A DNA stretch of 64,000 nucleotides from an uncultured Maribacter sp. (GCF_947500405.1 NZ_CANMRY010000012.1:1-64000); one strand, 5' to 3'. Numbered from the stretch's first letter, positions 18,242-27,237 are shown. Notes: generated from the letters alone by a model not told the origin. Program-made: numbers and translations.

Positions 18242-18766
18242 TTAAAAAAGAAATAGATATTCTAAAATAACTGAAGAAAATTGAACATCATCATTAACAA
18301 CAAAATACGAAATATTAACCTCATTAGTACCATCTCTAAGATCCATACCTAAAGAAGGTCTAAAATAAAGTGCTCCTTCATTTCCTTTGTCAATACCTAT
18401 TGCATAACCAATATCACTTCCAAATTTAAAACCTACATTTTTTCCAGGATATATTCTTAATGAAGCTCCTAATGGTATGTATTGAAGATTATCAAATCCT
18501 GATTCTATAGATACGCTTCCACTAGGTACTTCTTTCTCTCCAAAGGCATTAAAAAAACCTGTTGTAACTCCAATATCTAATGCTTTAGAAACACCCCAAT
18601 GATGGTACATATCTACACCTAATCCAAAACTATAATCTTCAGAAAAGTCTCCTATTACCACTCCTCCATTTAGGCCTGCTCTAAAATTTGTTCGATCTAC
18701 ATTTCGTTGCGCACTTAATGTTACTGTTACAAAAGTGAATAATAAGATAAATACATTTTTTTTCAT
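18242..18766 (-). CDS. Outer-membrane beta-barrel protein, small
   Basis: 174 aa with a signal peptide ending ALSAQ-like (VTLSAQ, about residue 19). The mature part alternates polar and aromatic or aliphatic residues as in an eight-stranded barrel, and ends in an aromatic residue (SSVILEYLFLF), the classic outer-membrane insertion signal. No specific family is recognised. The upstream neighbour is another barrel gene in the same direction with a terminator between them. Confidence 0.7.
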   Translation of the reverse strand: MKKNVFILLFTFVTVTLSAQRNVDRTNFRAGLNGGVVIGDFSEDYSFGLGVDMYHHWGVSKALDIGVTTGFFNAFGEKEVPSGSVSIESGFDNLQYIPLGASLRIYPGKNVGFKFGSDIGYAIGIDKGNEGALYFRPSLGMDLRDGTNEVNISYFVVNDDVQFSSVILEYLFLF

Positions 18767-18896
18767 GATTGGTTTATTTATAGTGCCGTAAATATAATTG
18801 CAACATACCCTATTACCTCATTTTTGTTGTGAGTGTTAAAAATATAGTGGTAGAACTACAAACTAAGTAGTTTATATTTATTTTAAAGCACAAAAA

Positions 18897-18918
18897 AAGC
18901 AGGAGAAAACTCCTGCTT
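18897..18918 (-). terminator. Terminator downstream of the porin-family gene
   Basis: AAGCAGGAG and CTCCTGCTT form a 9-bp stem with an AAAA loop. The minus-strand tail is T-rich. Confidence 0.8.
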
Positions 18919-18942
18919 AATTAATAATTTATTGCTTTTTAT

Positions 18943-19542
18943 TTACAAAAAGTATACCGCAGATACTTGTAATACTCTATTTTTAGATTTTGTGTCCTTT
19001 ATAGCATTTATAAAACCAGCACTAAATCTTAATTGAAAATAAAAATTGTCATCTAAACGGTATCCTGCTCCAGCACCTAAACCAAAATCTATTGTATTAG
19101 ATTCTAAAAAGGTGTTTGTACCACCACCGCCAAAGCTATTACCATCTAAATTATCTGCAAATAAAACTCCTATATGAGGTCCTGCTTCTATATATAATTC
19201 ATCCCAAACATTATACTTTGCCATAACAGGTACTGTTAAATACCAAAAATTTAAGTCGTCCTCAAAAAAACCTCCACTACCTTGTAAAGAAACTAAAGCT
19301 TCTGGTTGTATAATTATCTTATCACTAAAAGGAACTTCTAATACAGCTCCTAAATGAAAACCTGGCTTAGAATCATAACTATACCTAGAATCCCCTCCTA
19401 AAGAAGAAATATTAAGACCTACTTTACCTCCAAATCTAATATCGCTAGAAGAAGATGATGTTGTTCCTTGAATTACTTGAGCATTCATTTGCATAAGTCC
19501 TAAACTTAAAAATGCTACTAATACATAAATACTTTTTTTCAT
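18943..19542 (-). CDS. Porin-family outer-membrane beta-barrel (PorT-like fold)
   Basis: 199 aa. A signal peptide ends near MNAQ (about residue 21). RFGGKVGLNISSLGGDSRY is followed by KPGFHLGAVLEVPFSDKI, the usual opening of the Bacteroidota outer-membrane protein beta-barrel domain (PF13568 type). LGLGAGAGYRL-like and C-terminal VLQVSAVYFL strands follow. It is likely a small eight-stranded barrel. Its role is unknown; members are often structural or adhesion proteins. Confidence 0.78.
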   Translation of the reverse strand: MKKSIYVLVAFLSLGLMQMNAQVIQGTTSSSSSDIRFGGKVGLNISSLGGDSRYSYDSKPGFHLGAVLEVPFSDKIIIQPEALVSLQGSGGFFEDDLNFWYLTVPVMAKYNVWDELYIEAGPHIGVLFADNLDGNSFGGGGTNTFLESNTIDFGLGAGAGYRLDDNFYFQLRFSAGFINAIKDTKSKNRVLQVSAVYFL

Positions 19543-19707
19543 AAAATTAGTGTTTTAATGAGCCTCAAATGTACATAATTATACGCATTTGAATAAAAAA
19601 GTACTTTAAAATATGTATTACTTAATTACAAATAAATGTGGCATTCTTAACATTATAAAAAAATAGTAGGTTAAGTGCAATAAATAGCAGAATAAAAAGT
19701 GGATTAC

Positions 19708-19715
19708 TATCTTTA
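19708..19715 (+). promoter_or_regulatory. Possible -7 box of xerD, very close to ATG
   Basis: TATCTTTA matches TAnnTTTG in 7 of 8 positions and ends 5 bp before the xerD ATG. If used, transcription would start at or next to the start codon, giving a leaderless mRNA. Confidence 0.35.
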
Positions 19716-19720
19716 CTTTT

Positions 19721-20617
19721 ATGAATTGGAAACAGGCCTTACAAGATTTTGAACATTATCTTAAGCTAGAAAGAGGCTTATCTGCTAATTCTATTAAAAA
19801 TTACATTTTAGATGTAGAAAAACTAACTCTTTTTCTTACCTCATATAACTTAAAAGCACTGCCATTAAATATAAACAAAGAAACCATACAACAATTTGTT
19901 TATGAAGTTGCCAAAGTGGTAAATCCTAGATCACAAGCAAGAATAATATCTGGTCTAAAAAGTTTTTTTAATTATTTAGTTTTCGAGGATTATAGAGATG
20001 ACAATCCTATGGATTTAATAGAGTCTCCAAAAATTGGAAGAAAATTACCAGATACTTTATCTGAAGAAGAAATAAACCACTTAATAGGTGCTATAGATTT
20101 AAGTAAACCAGAAGGAGAACGTAACCGAGCAATCATTGAAACTCTCTATGGCTGTGGATTACGAGTTACTGAATTGGTAGATTTAAAAATTTCTGATTTA
20201 TATTTTGATGAAGATTTTATTAAAGTTACTGGTAAAGGTAATAAACAACGCTTTGTACCTATTAGTGCTATAAATAAAAAATACATATCTATTTATAAAA
20301 AAGAAATACGAACCCACTTAGATATAAAAAAAGGCTTTGAAGATACTTTGTTTTTAAACCGTAGAGGTAGGCAACTAACTAGAGCTATGATATTTACTAT
20401 AGTAAAACAATTAGCAGAAAAAATAGGGCTGCATAAAAATATAAGTCCGCATACGTTTAGACATTCTTTTGCTACACATTTATTAGAAAATGGTGCAGAT
20501 TTAAGAGCTATACAGCAAATGCTTGGCCATGAAAGTATTACTACAACTGAAATATATATGCATGTAGACCGCAGCCATTTAGCAGAGGTTATGCATAAGT
20601 TTCATCCAAGGAATTAA
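19721..20617 (+). CDS. xerD: Tyrosine recombinase XerC/XerD type
   Basis: 298 aa. The N-terminal SAM-like core-binding domain is ~1-95, and the catalytic domain is ~105-298 with R148 (GCGLRVTEL), K172 (TGKGNKQR), H244-x-x-R247 (HTFRHSFATH), H270 (LGHESI) and Y279 (TTEIYMHV). Length and domain order fit chromosomal dimer-resolving XerC/D rather than phage integrases. No dif site or adjacent mobile element was recognised. The stop codon overlaps that of the convergent gene in a shared TTAA (20614-20617). Confidence 0.92.
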   Translation: MNWKQALQDFEHYLKLERGLSANSIKNYILDVEKLTLFLTSYNLKALPLNINKETIQQFVYEVAKVVNPRSQARIISGLKSFFNYLVFEDYRDDNPMDLIESPKIGRKLPDTLSEEEINHLIGAIDLSKPEGERNRAIIETLYGCGLRVTELVDLKISDLYFDEDFIKVTGKGNKQRFVPISAINKKYISIYKKEIRTHLDIKKGFEDTLFLNRRGRQLTRAMIFTIVKQLAEKIGLHKNISPHTFRHSFATHLLENGADLRAIQQMLGHESITTTEIYMHVDRSHLAEVMHKFHPRN

Positions 20618-21090
20618 AACTTAAATTTACCACCTAATGTAAACAATTTAGGTATAGTATAAACTCCCTGAACATTAGTATTAGTTTGTATTTGTTGCCT
20701 TGCTTCTAAAAACAAATTCTCATGTACATCTACCCCTACTCCATAAGAATAATTAGAAATAAGTTTAGGGCTCTTTTGCCCCATTTTAGATTCTTCCATT
20801 ATTATTCCTAGCCCTGTAAATGCATAACTCTTATTTGTAATATACTTTTTTGCAGTTATATCAAATTTAGAAACATTAGCTAATATATAGGTATCATAAA
20901 ATCCTCTAAGTTCTATTTGTAAACGAGAATCTATTTTGTAATCTAAATCAAAATAAGAATGTGTATCTCCATTGGGGAGCGAAGGATAAGACCAACTATG
21001 CAAACTAACTTTTTTTTTATTAAGTTCTTTTTCTTGAGAATAGGATAAAAATGAAATAAGGAACAAGGTAAAGCTTAAAAAATATTTCAT
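20614..21090 (-). CDS. Exported protein, probable small outer-membrane barrel
   Basis: 158 aa. The signal peptide is MKYFLSFTLFLISFLSYSQ. The mature protein is rich in alternating-pattern strands (SRLQIELRGFYDTYIL, YSYGVGVDVHENLFLEARQQ) and ends PKLFTLGGKFKF with a terminal Phe, as outer-membrane barrels do. I do not recognise a family. Its stop codon interlocks with the xerD stop on the opposite strand. Confidence 0.65.
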   Translation of the reverse strand: MKYFLSFTLFLISFLSYSQEKELNKKKVSLHSWSYPSLPNGDTHSYFDLDYKIDSRLQIELRGFYDTYILANVSKFDITAKKYITNKSYAFTGLGIIMEESKMGQKSPKLISNYSYGVGVDVHENLFLEARQQIQTNTNVQGVYTIPKLFTLGGKFKF

Positions 21091-21173
21091 ATAATATGCT
21101 TATTGGTCACCAAATATAACGTAACCACTTACAAAAAATAAAACATTCAACTACTTTAACAAGATGTTTAACA

Positions 21174-22466
21174 TTAATCTTTAAACTGACTGTAGTCTCT
21201 ATTATATGGTCTAATTATTAAACGAGCTTCACGATCAAAACGAATATAGTTATACACCCAATTTATAAATACAATGGCTCTGTTTCTAAATCCTATTAAA
21301 AAAAACAAATGAACAAACATCCATACAAACCAAGCAAATATTCCTTGGAATTTAAAATTTTTAGTGTCTGCCACAGCTTTATTTCTTCCTATAGTAGCCA
21401 TACTGCCTTTATCTTTATAGGCAAAAGGTTTTAAATCTTCCCCATCTAATAAACGCACTAAATTTTCTCCTAAGTTTTTCCCTTGTTGTATTGCTGGCTG
21501 CGCCATCATTGGGTGCCCTCTAGGCGTATCTTTATTTTCTATACATGCAACATCTCCTATTGCAAAAATTTCTGGATAACTTGGTATTTGGTTAAATTCA
21601 TTTACGCGTATTCTATTACCGTGAGCTAATAATTCTTCCGCGTCTATCCCTTTTATGGTAGACCCCATTACTCCTGCTGCCCAAACAACCGTTGCACTAT
21701 TAAAAATAAGGTCTGTTTTTGTAGTCACCATCTTACCATCATAACTAGTTACTCTAGTATTTGTCCAAATTTCTACACCTAGTTTTTCTAAAAACTCTTC
21801 TGCTTTTTCAGAGGCCTTTTTACTCATACCTGGCAAAATACAATTACCACTTTGCACTAAATTTATTTGCGCTCTTCTGGTATCTAAATCTGGATAATCT
21901 TTTGGTAGAACCCCTTTTTTAATTTCTGCTAATGCACCGGCAAGCTCTACTCCTGTAGGACCACCACCAACAATAACAAAATTCATTAATGCATCTCTCT
22001 CATGCAATTCATCTGTTAATAAAGCTTGTTCAAAATTTTCAAGAATTAAACTCCTTAAATTTAAGGATTGAGGAATGCTCTTCATAGCCATTGCATTTTT
22101 CTCTATCTCTTTATTACCAAAAAAATTAGTCTCAGAACCTGTCGCAATAACCAAATAATCATACGTTAAATTTCCTATTGTTGTTATAATAGATTTTTCT
22201 TCGGGCAATATTTCTTGTACTTCTGCCAACCTAAAATAAAAATTAGAATAGTCTTTTAAAACTTTACGTATTGGGTACGCAATGGAATCTGGCTCTAACC
22301 CTCCTGTAGATACTTGGTATAATAAGGGCTGGAATGTATGGTAATTATGCTTATCTAAAAGAACTACTTGAACATCTTTTTTACTTAATTTTTGCGCTAG
22401 TGATAAACCACCAAAACCTCCTCCTATAATTACTATTCTAGGACAACTTAACTTAGGAACATTCAT
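21174..22466 (-). CDS. ndh: Type II NADH:quinone oxidoreductase (NDH-2)
   Basis: 430 aa. The FAD site is IVIIGGGFGG (11-20) and the NAD(P) site is IVGGGPTG (~165-172). The family segment FQPLLYQVSTGGLEPDSIAY is at 46-64. A C-terminal amphipathic/hydrophobic region at ~380-410 (FAWFVWMFVHLFFLIGF) anchors the enzyme to the inner membrane. It passes electrons from NADH to menaquinone without pumping protons. It is monocistronic, divergent from the ECF sigma operon at 22662. Confidence 0.9.
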   Translation of the reverse strand: MNVPKLSCPRIVIIGGGFGGLSLAQKLSKKDVQVVLLDKHNYHTFQPLLYQVSTGGLEPDSIAYPIRKVLKDYSNFYFRLAEVQEILPEEKSIITTIGNLTYDYLVIATGSETNFFGNKEIEKNAMAMKSIPQSLNLRSLILENFEQALLTDELHERDALMNFVIVGGGPTGVELAGALAEIKKGVLPKDYPDLDTRRAQINLVQSGNCILPGMSKKASEKAEEFLEKLGVEIWTNTRVTSYDGKMVTTKTDLIFNSATVVWAAGVMGSTIKGIDAEELLAHGNRIRVNEFNQIPSYPEIFAIGDVACIENKDTPRGHPMMAQPAIQQGKNLGENLVRLLDGEDLKPFAYKDKGSMATIGRNKAVADTKNFKFQGIFAWFVWMFVHLFFLIGFRNRAIVFINWVYNYIRFDREARLIIRPYNRDYSQFKD

Positions 22467-22606
22467 AGATAAAGATATAATGTAAAATTAAGGATTAACC
22501 GAATAGAAAACCAAAAAACAATGTATGCATTTTCTATTTTTAATTACATAAACAAGTATACTACTCTATAATAATATTTGTAATGAATACTATTTTAAAT
22601 TTATCT

Positions 22607-22632
22607 TGTAACAAATTAATACTAGTACATAC
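22607..22632 (+). promoter_or_regulatory. Possible ECF-type promoter of the second sigma operon
   Basis: TGTAACAAA at 22607-22615 repeats the element found upstream of the first ECF sigma gene. It lies 46 bp before the GTG start here, against 39 bp before the TTG start there. Confidence 0.35.
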
Positions 22633-22661
22633 TTATACTAAAACAACCTACCAACTTAAGA

Positions 22662-23156
22662 GTGAATAAAGAATTGGAACACCAATTTGTGACGGATTTA
22701 CAGAACAATCAAAACATTGTTCACAAAGTTTGTACGTTATATACAAGTAATAAAGACGCACACAATGACCTTTTCCAAGAAATAACTATACAATTGTGGA
22801 AAGCTTATCCAAAATTTAGAGGTGAAGCTAAATTTAGTACCTGGATGTATAGAGTTGCTTTAAACACTGCTATTACACTCTATAGAAAATCTAAAAGAAC
22901 CATTAAAACACAAGATTATGATTCTATTATTTTTAAAATAAAAGCAGATGAATATGATGCGACAGAGGAAGAACAACTAAAATTAATGTATAAAGCTGTA
23001 AAGCAACTTGGAGATATTGACAAGGCATTAGTTTTTATGTATTTAGAAGATAAAGATTATAAAGAAATTTCTGAAACTCTTGGTATTTCTGAAGTAAATG
23101 CAAGAGTAAAAATGAACAGAATAAAGAAAAAATTAAGAACCATATTGAACCCCTAG
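22662..23156 (+). CDS. ECF RNA polymerase sigma factor (second copy)
   Basis: 164 aa. Region 2 includes DAHNDLFQEITIQLWKAYPK and FRGEAKFSTWMYRVALN (~33-69), and region 4 includes YKEISETLGISEVNARVKMN. The start is GTG at 22662. It is not a close copy of the sigma factor at 3576. It is followed without a gap by a multi-helix membrane protein, probably its regulator. It is divergent from ndh. Confidence 0.9.
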   Translation: MNKELEHQFVTDLQNNQNIVHKVCTLYTSNKDAHNDLFQEITIQLWKAYPKFRGEAKFSTWMYRVALNTAITLYRKSKRTIKTQDYDSIIFKIKADEYDATEEEQLKLMYKAVKQLGDIDKALVFMYLEDKDYKEISETLGISEVNARVKMNRIKKKLRTILNP

Positions 23157-23810
23157 ATGATGATGGACGAACTGGAACTATTAAAAAAAGACTGGCAAAA
23201 GAGGGATAAAGATATTCCCCAACTGTCTTATGAAGATATACATAACATGACATGGAAAAAATCTTCCTCTATTGTTAAATGGATATTAATCATAAGTATT
23301 TTAGAATTTACATTGCCCCATTTACTGTTACTTATTCCTGCTTTTCAGGATAGTATGAGTATTTACGATACGTTAGGCTTTAAAAAATATTTTTACATAA
23401 TTTCTGCAGTACAGTATACTGTAATTATATATTTTATTTATCAGTTTTATAAAAGATATAAAGAGATTTCTGTTTTAGAGAATGCAAAAGTTTTAATGCA
23501 AAAAATAATTAAAACCAGAAAAACAGTTAAGAATTATGTCATTTTTTCTCTTTCTATGATATTATTTACGGTACTATTAATGATAATTGGTATTTATATT
23601 AGTGAAGACTTTTTACAAACTATATCTGAATTTAATAATACCAAAAGTGATTTACCTCCAGAAAAAATTAAAATTGCTTTAATGGTAAGTATCGGAATCT
23701 TTGGAACCCTGCTTACCCTTTTTATGGGTGCTATTTATTTTCTACTTTATGGAAGACTGCTAAAAAAGCTAAAGAAAAATTACAACAAATTAAAAAGATT
23801 AGAAGTTTAA
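23157..23810 (+). CDS. Four-helix membrane protein, putative sigma-factor partner
   Basis: 217 aa. The cytoplasmic N-terminus (DELELLKKDWQKR, then LSYEDIHNMTWKKSSS) has a short helical motif seen in flavobacterial proteins encoded after ECF sigma genes. Four hydrophobic segments follow at ~40-60, ~80-97, ~126-147 and ~174-200. The start is one of three tandem ATG codons directly after the sigma stop. There is no ZAS motif. An anti-sigma role is inferred from context only. The stop codon shares TTAA (23807-23810) with the convergent acyltransferase gene. Confidence 0.6.
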   Translation: MMMDELELLKKDWQKRDKDIPQLSYEDIHNMTWKKSSSIVKWILIISILEFTLPHLLLLIPAFQDSMSIYDTLGFKKYFYIISAVQYTVIIYFIYQFYKRYKEISVLENAKVLMQKIIKTRKTVKNYVIFSLSMILFTVLLMIIGIYISEDFLQTISEFNNTKSDLPPEKIKIALMVSIGIFGTLLTLFMGAIYFLLYGRLLKKLKKNYNKLKRLEV

Positions 23811-24604
23811 AACTCACGTTGTTTATTTTCTTCTTCTATTGCCATTAATTCTTTTTTAGAAATTACCTTTAAAAAGGAAGGATGCTGCTCTATTGCGTAT
23901 TCTAATTTTTCTATAATAGAATCAAAAGATTCGTTCTCATAGTCTATCTCTAAAGGTTCTTTTATTACCATAGATTGTAAAATCCCTTTCTTTTTTATTC
24001 GTAACCCCTTTTTATCAAAAGAGCGTCTAAACCCATCAATAACCACAGGGACTACGATTGGTTTATATTTTTTTATGATATGTGATGTTCCTTTACGTAG
24101 AGGCTTCCAAGGTGTTGTTGTCCCTTGCGGAAAAGTTATTACCCAACCATCATCTAAAGCTTTTCCTATACTAGAAATATCGCTCATTTTAACTTGTCTA
24201 TTAACATCCTTTCCTTCGGATCTCCATGTTCTTTCTACACTAATAGAACCTGCGTAAGCAAAAACCTTAGTCATTAGGTTTTTCTTCATGGTTTCTGCTG
24301 CGGCAATGTAATACATGTTTAATTTAGGTTTCCAGATGTACCCTAAATTTTTAATAGTATTTTCTCTACCACTTAAACTAGCGTTAAAAACATGAAACAT
24401 AGCAACAACATCTGCAAAGTAAGTTTGATGATTACTGACAAACAAAACATTCTTGCTTGGTAAGTTTCTTATAATATCAGAACCCTCTATTTCTAATTTA
24501 TTAAAGCGCTTATATCTTTGGTGCGTAATTAGCGCCATTATACGAATAAGCCACTTTTTTATAAATAATATGTGCCCAAAAGGGTTTCTCTTAAATAAAC
24601 TCAT
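23807..24604 (-). CDS. PlsC-like 1-acylglycerol-3-phosphate acyltransferase with divergent motifs
   Basis: 265 aa from the ATG at 24604. Motif I reads NHQTYFAD, i.e. H-X5-D rather than the canonical H-X4-D. The substrate motif reads FPQGTTTPW where FPEGTR is usual. Motif IV is present as IVVPVVIDGF. The overall fold and order are those of lysophospholipid acyltransferases, which acylate the sn-2 position in phospholipid or ornithine-lipid synthesis. The changed motifs suggest a distinct subfamily. It is convergent with the sigma operon, and the NUDIX gene lies upstream with a 26-bp gap. Confidence 0.78.
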   Translation of the reverse strand: MSLFKRNPFGHILFIKKWLIRIMALITHQRYKRFNKLEIEGSDIIRNLPSKNVLFVSNHQTYFADVVAMFHVFNASLSGRENTIKNLGYIWKPKLNMYYIAAAETMKKNLMTKVFAYAGSISVERTWRSEGKDVNRQVKMSDISSIGKALDDGWVITFPQGTTTPWKPLRKGTSHIIKKYKPIVVPVVIDGFRRSFDKKGLRIKKKGILQSMVIKEPLEIDYENESFDSIIEKLEYAIEQHPSFLKVISKKELMAIEEENKQREF

Positions 24605-24630
24605 AGAAAGCAAAATTACAAAATAAGCTC

Positions 24631-25272
24631 TTACAACACCTTTTTTAAGAGCTCTTTAATCTCCGAAAGCATCATTGCAGTAGCTCCCCAAACTACATAA
24701 CCATTTAATTTAAAGGCAGGTACCCTAATAATTTTAGCATAAGAAGTACGTAAATCTTCTTCCACTATTTTAGTGTCATCCATAAAATCTGTAAGAGAAA
24801 CCTCTACTACTTCTTCTACTTCAGATTCTTGTAAAACAAAAGGCTCCTCGTTTTCATACAAACCAATAAAAGGTTGCACTTGAAAATTACTTGGAGGTAT
24901 GTATACTTTGGTTATAGGTTTTACTACTTCAATTTTATCTTCAGGAACCCCAACTTCTTCATAGGTTTCCCGTAAAGCAGTATCTAAAATTGTAGCATCT
25001 TCTTTTTCTTCTTTACCACCAGGAAATGCTATTTGGTTAGAGTGCACCCCTTTGTAAGTTTTCCTTAATATTAAAAGGATAAAAGTTTGCCCTTTAGAAT
25101 TTGGATAAAAAAGAGCCATTACACCTGCCTTTCTAGGCTCTCTTTTTTCTAAATTCTCTTTTTTTAACTCCTCTAACCTTGTTGCAGGCATCATTTTATA
25201 ATGAGAAGATTCTCCTGGAAGAGTTAAATCTTTTATTTTTGAAACTTGTTGTTTAAAAATTTTATAATCCAT
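24631..25272 (-). CDS. CoA pyrophosphatase-like NUDIX hydrolase
   Basis: 213 aa from the ATG at 25272. A longer frame up to 25407 exists, but the family starts near MDYKIFKQQVSKI. The NUDIX box runs GGKEEKEDATILDTALRETYEEVG with a few extra residues. The upstream KGVHSNQIAFPGGK segment is the CoA-pyrophosphatase subfamily signature (NudL/YeaB type). It cleaves CoA or other nucleoside-diphosphate-linked compounds. Its start codon shares CATG (25270-25273) with the divergent cyclophilin gene, leaving no intergenic space. Confidence 0.88.
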   Translation of the reverse strand: MDYKIFKQQVSKIKDLTLPGESSHYKMMPATRLEELKKENLEKREPRKAGVMALFYPNSKGQTFILLILRKTYKGVHSNQIAFPGGKEEKEDATILDTALRETYEEVGVPEDKIEVVKPITKVYIPPSNFQVQPFIGLYENEEPFVLQESEVEEVVEVSLTDFMDDTKIVEEDLRTSYAKIIRVPAFKLNGYVVWGATAMMLSEIKELLKKVL

Positions 25273-25981
25273 GTTATCTAAAAAATATATTTCTCTACTT
25301 ACCTTGCTTCTTTTTTTAATAGGATGTAATGAGAAATCAAAAAATAATGTTACTAATAATACTACGAAAGAAATTGTTATAGATTCTGTTGTTACTGATT
25401 CTTCCAAAATAAAAGCTAAAGAAGAAAAATTTGAACTTACAGAAGATAACGCAATAAATTTCTTCTTTAATTACAATAAGACACTAACTGAAAACAAAGT
25501 AAAGATAACCACTAATTTAGGCAGTTTTACAGTTCAATTATTCGCAAACGTTCCTTATCATAAAGCTAATTTTATTTACTTAACTAAAAAAGGATATTTT
25601 AACAATACTCAATTTCATAGAGTTGTAAAAAACTTTATTATTCAAGGAGGAAACTCGGACGACTTAGCTACTTCCAAAAAAAGAAAAGAAATTGGTAGGT
25701 ACTTGTTACCTCCAGACACCAGGAAAGGACATAAACACCATAGAGGAGTAGTTTCTATGCCTAGTAGCGAAATAAACAATCCACATATGTTAGCATCTCC
25801 ATACGAATTTTTTATAGTAGTAACAAAACCAGGTTCTTACCACTTAGACGGAGAATATACCCCTTTTGGAAAAGTTATTCAAGGAATGGATATTGTAGAT
25901 AAAATAAACAACCAAAAAGTTGGTAAAGGAGATTGGCCATCATCTAACATTTATATTACAAAAGCTGAAGTTATAGAATAA
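25271..25981 (+). CDS. Cyclophilin-type peptidylprolyl isomerase lipoprotein
   Basis: 236 aa. Lipobox LIGC (Cys18). A charged linker (~19-72) leads to the cyclophilin core: ITTNLGSFTVQLF, FHRVVKNFIIQGG (active-site region, ~118-130), and FFIVVTKPGSYHLDGEYTPFGKV. The canonical Arg and Gln of FHRxxxxFxxQGG are present. It assists proline isomerisation in the periplasm or at the membrane. Its ATG overlaps the start codon of the NUDIX gene on the other strand. Confidence 0.88.
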   Translation: MLSKKYISLLTLLLFLIGCNEKSKNNVTNNTTKEIVIDSVVTDSSKIKAKEEKFELTEDNAINFFFNYNKTLTENKVKITTNLGSFTVQLFANVPYHKANFIYLTKKGYFNNTQFHRVVKNFIIQGGNSDDLATSKKRKEIGRYLLPPDTRKGHKHHRGVVSMPSSEINNPHMLASPYEFFIVVTKPGSYHLDGEYTPFGKVIQGMDIVDKINNQKVGKGDWPSSNIYITKAEVIE

Positions 25982-25991
25982 TATTAAATTA

Positions 25992-26597
25992 TTATGATCT
26001 ATAAATATTGGGTAACGAAATTTCATATTTTACTGCTAAAATTCGTAAAGAAATTATTGAAATAATAGACACAACAAAAGCATAATCTGCTTTTAAAGGT
26101 GTTAATAGAAGTAAAAAATATACGGTTCCGCCCAAAATACAAACTGTTGCATATATTTCTTTTCTAAAAATAACTGGGATTTCATTACACAAAATATCTC
26201 TAATTACTCCTCCAAAACTTGCTGTAATAGTTCCTAAAGCAATACACATTATAGGGGTTAGCTCTGCAGATATTCCTTTTTCTATACCAATTAATGTATA
26301 AAAACCTATTCCTATAGTATCAAACAAAAAAAGTGATTTTCTAATGTATTTAAGTTTATTAACAAACAAAATAGCAACAATAACAGTAACTGCAATTGTT
26401 ACCATATAAACAGGCTCTTTAATCCAAGTAACAGGCACACTACCTATTAGTAAATCTCTTACAGTGCCACCACCAACAGCAGTAACAAAACCCATTATAA
26501 AAACTCCAAATAAATCTAGTTTTTTCTCCATTGCAATAAGCACACCAGAAATAGCAAAAGCTATGGTTCCCAAAATATCTATAGCTAAATAAAACAT
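25992..26597 (-). CDS. TRIC-like (UPF0126) membrane protein, YicG family
   Basis: 201 aa with six or seven membrane helices in two homologous halves. Each half carries a glycine-rich motif: VGGGTVRDLL (~41-50) and SFGGVIRDIL (~127-136). Bacterial members are related to trimeric intracellular cation channels; the physiological ion is uncertain. It ends 10 bp from the convergent cyclophilin gene. Confidence 0.85.
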   Translation of the reverse strand: MFYLAIDILGTIAFAISGVLIAMEKKLDLFGVFIMGFVTAVGGGTVRDLLIGSVPVTWIKEPVYMVTIAVTVIVAILFVNKLKYIRKSLFLFDTIGIGFYTLIGIEKGISAELTPIMCIALGTITASFGGVIRDILCNEIPVIFRKEIYATVCILGGTVYFLLLLTPLKADYAFVVSIISIISLRILAVKYEISLPNIYRS

Positions 26598-26624
26598 TGT
26601 GTAAAACTAGTGCTTATTTATATA

Positions 26625-27092
26625 TTATTTACTTAAAAAATATTGTGCTTGTATTGTAGAAGACAAACTACGAGAGCCTGTATTAGTATAAGTAATTTTT
26701 AAATTAGAAGAAAAATTTGGCTTTTTAAAATTAATAGCATAACAACTACATGGTTTACCTCTACCCCTTCTTCTATTAGAATTTAATAAAAATTCCAATG
26801 CTAATCCAGATACAATACCACCAAGGGTTGTATAAGCTACATCGCTATTATCCCAAACACCATAACCGGCTTTGTCCATAGCTTCTTTAATTACACCTGC
26901 TGCCAAAGCACTTCCTACAGCCCCAGCCCATGTCCATTTTCTATTGCCTTTAAATATTTTATTTGCAGTATATCCACCTACAGCCCCTATAGCTACTCCT
27001 GCAGCAAAATGTTTAGGGCTACTACTATCTGCAATTTGTGCATTGCTTTTAAAAAACAAGATTAATAAAACAACTAAAAAAAAGGCTCTCAT
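26625..27092 (-). CDS. YfiM-like exported protein
   Basis: 155 aa. The signal peptide ends in KSNAQ. The core KHFAAGVAIGAVGGY, AAGVIKEAMDKAG and NSDVAYTTLGGIVSG resembles the YfiM-type pattern (His near the start, K-E-x-x-D in the middle, D-x-x-x-T-x-x-G near the end). Three glycine-rich hydrophobic stretches suggest membrane association. The basic tail RRRGRGKPCSCYA is unusual. The function is unknown. Confidence 0.6.
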   Translation of the reverse strand: MRAFFLVVLLILFFKSNAQIADSSSPKHFAAGVAIGAVGGYTANKIFKGNRKWTWAGAVGSALAAGVIKEAMDKAGYGVWDNSDVAYTTLGGIVSGLALEFLLNSNRRRGRGKPCSCYAINFKKPNFSSNLKITYTNTGSRSLSSTIQAQYFLSK

Positions 27093-27174
27093 AGTTTATC
27101 AATTGGGGAAAACATAATTTCAACAAATAGAACGCAAAAAAAACAATTTCAGTACTCACTATTTTTTTAACCCC

Positions 27175-27189
27175 TGACACATTGTGTCA
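27175..27189. promoter_or_regulatory. Palindrome TGACACA-T-TGTGTCA, likely operator
   Basis: A perfect 7-bp inverted repeat with a 1-bp centre lies over the -33 region of the promoter before the VOC-YafY-MepB genes. It is a candidate site for the WYL-domain regulator encoded downstream. Confidence 0.55.
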
Positions 27190-27200
27190 CTCCCTAAAAT

Positions 27201-27208
27201 TAAGTTTG
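27201..27208 (+). promoter_or_regulatory. -7 box of the VOC operon
   Basis: TAAGTTTG matches TAnnTTTG. A TTG lies 16 bp upstream inside the palindrome at 27175-27189. The VOC ATG is 29 bp downstream. Confidence 0.6.
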
Positions 27209-27237
27209 TAATTCAATAATCTAAAAAAACAACAATT

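Noticed and set aside
19721-20617. Recombinase as sign of an integrated element
   Set aside because: Its motifs and length fit chromosomal XerC/D; there are no flanking repeats, tRNA or phage genes.
25273-25407. Longer NUDIX protein with 45 extra residues
   Set aside because: The extension is antisense to the cyclophilin signal peptide and absent from the family pattern.
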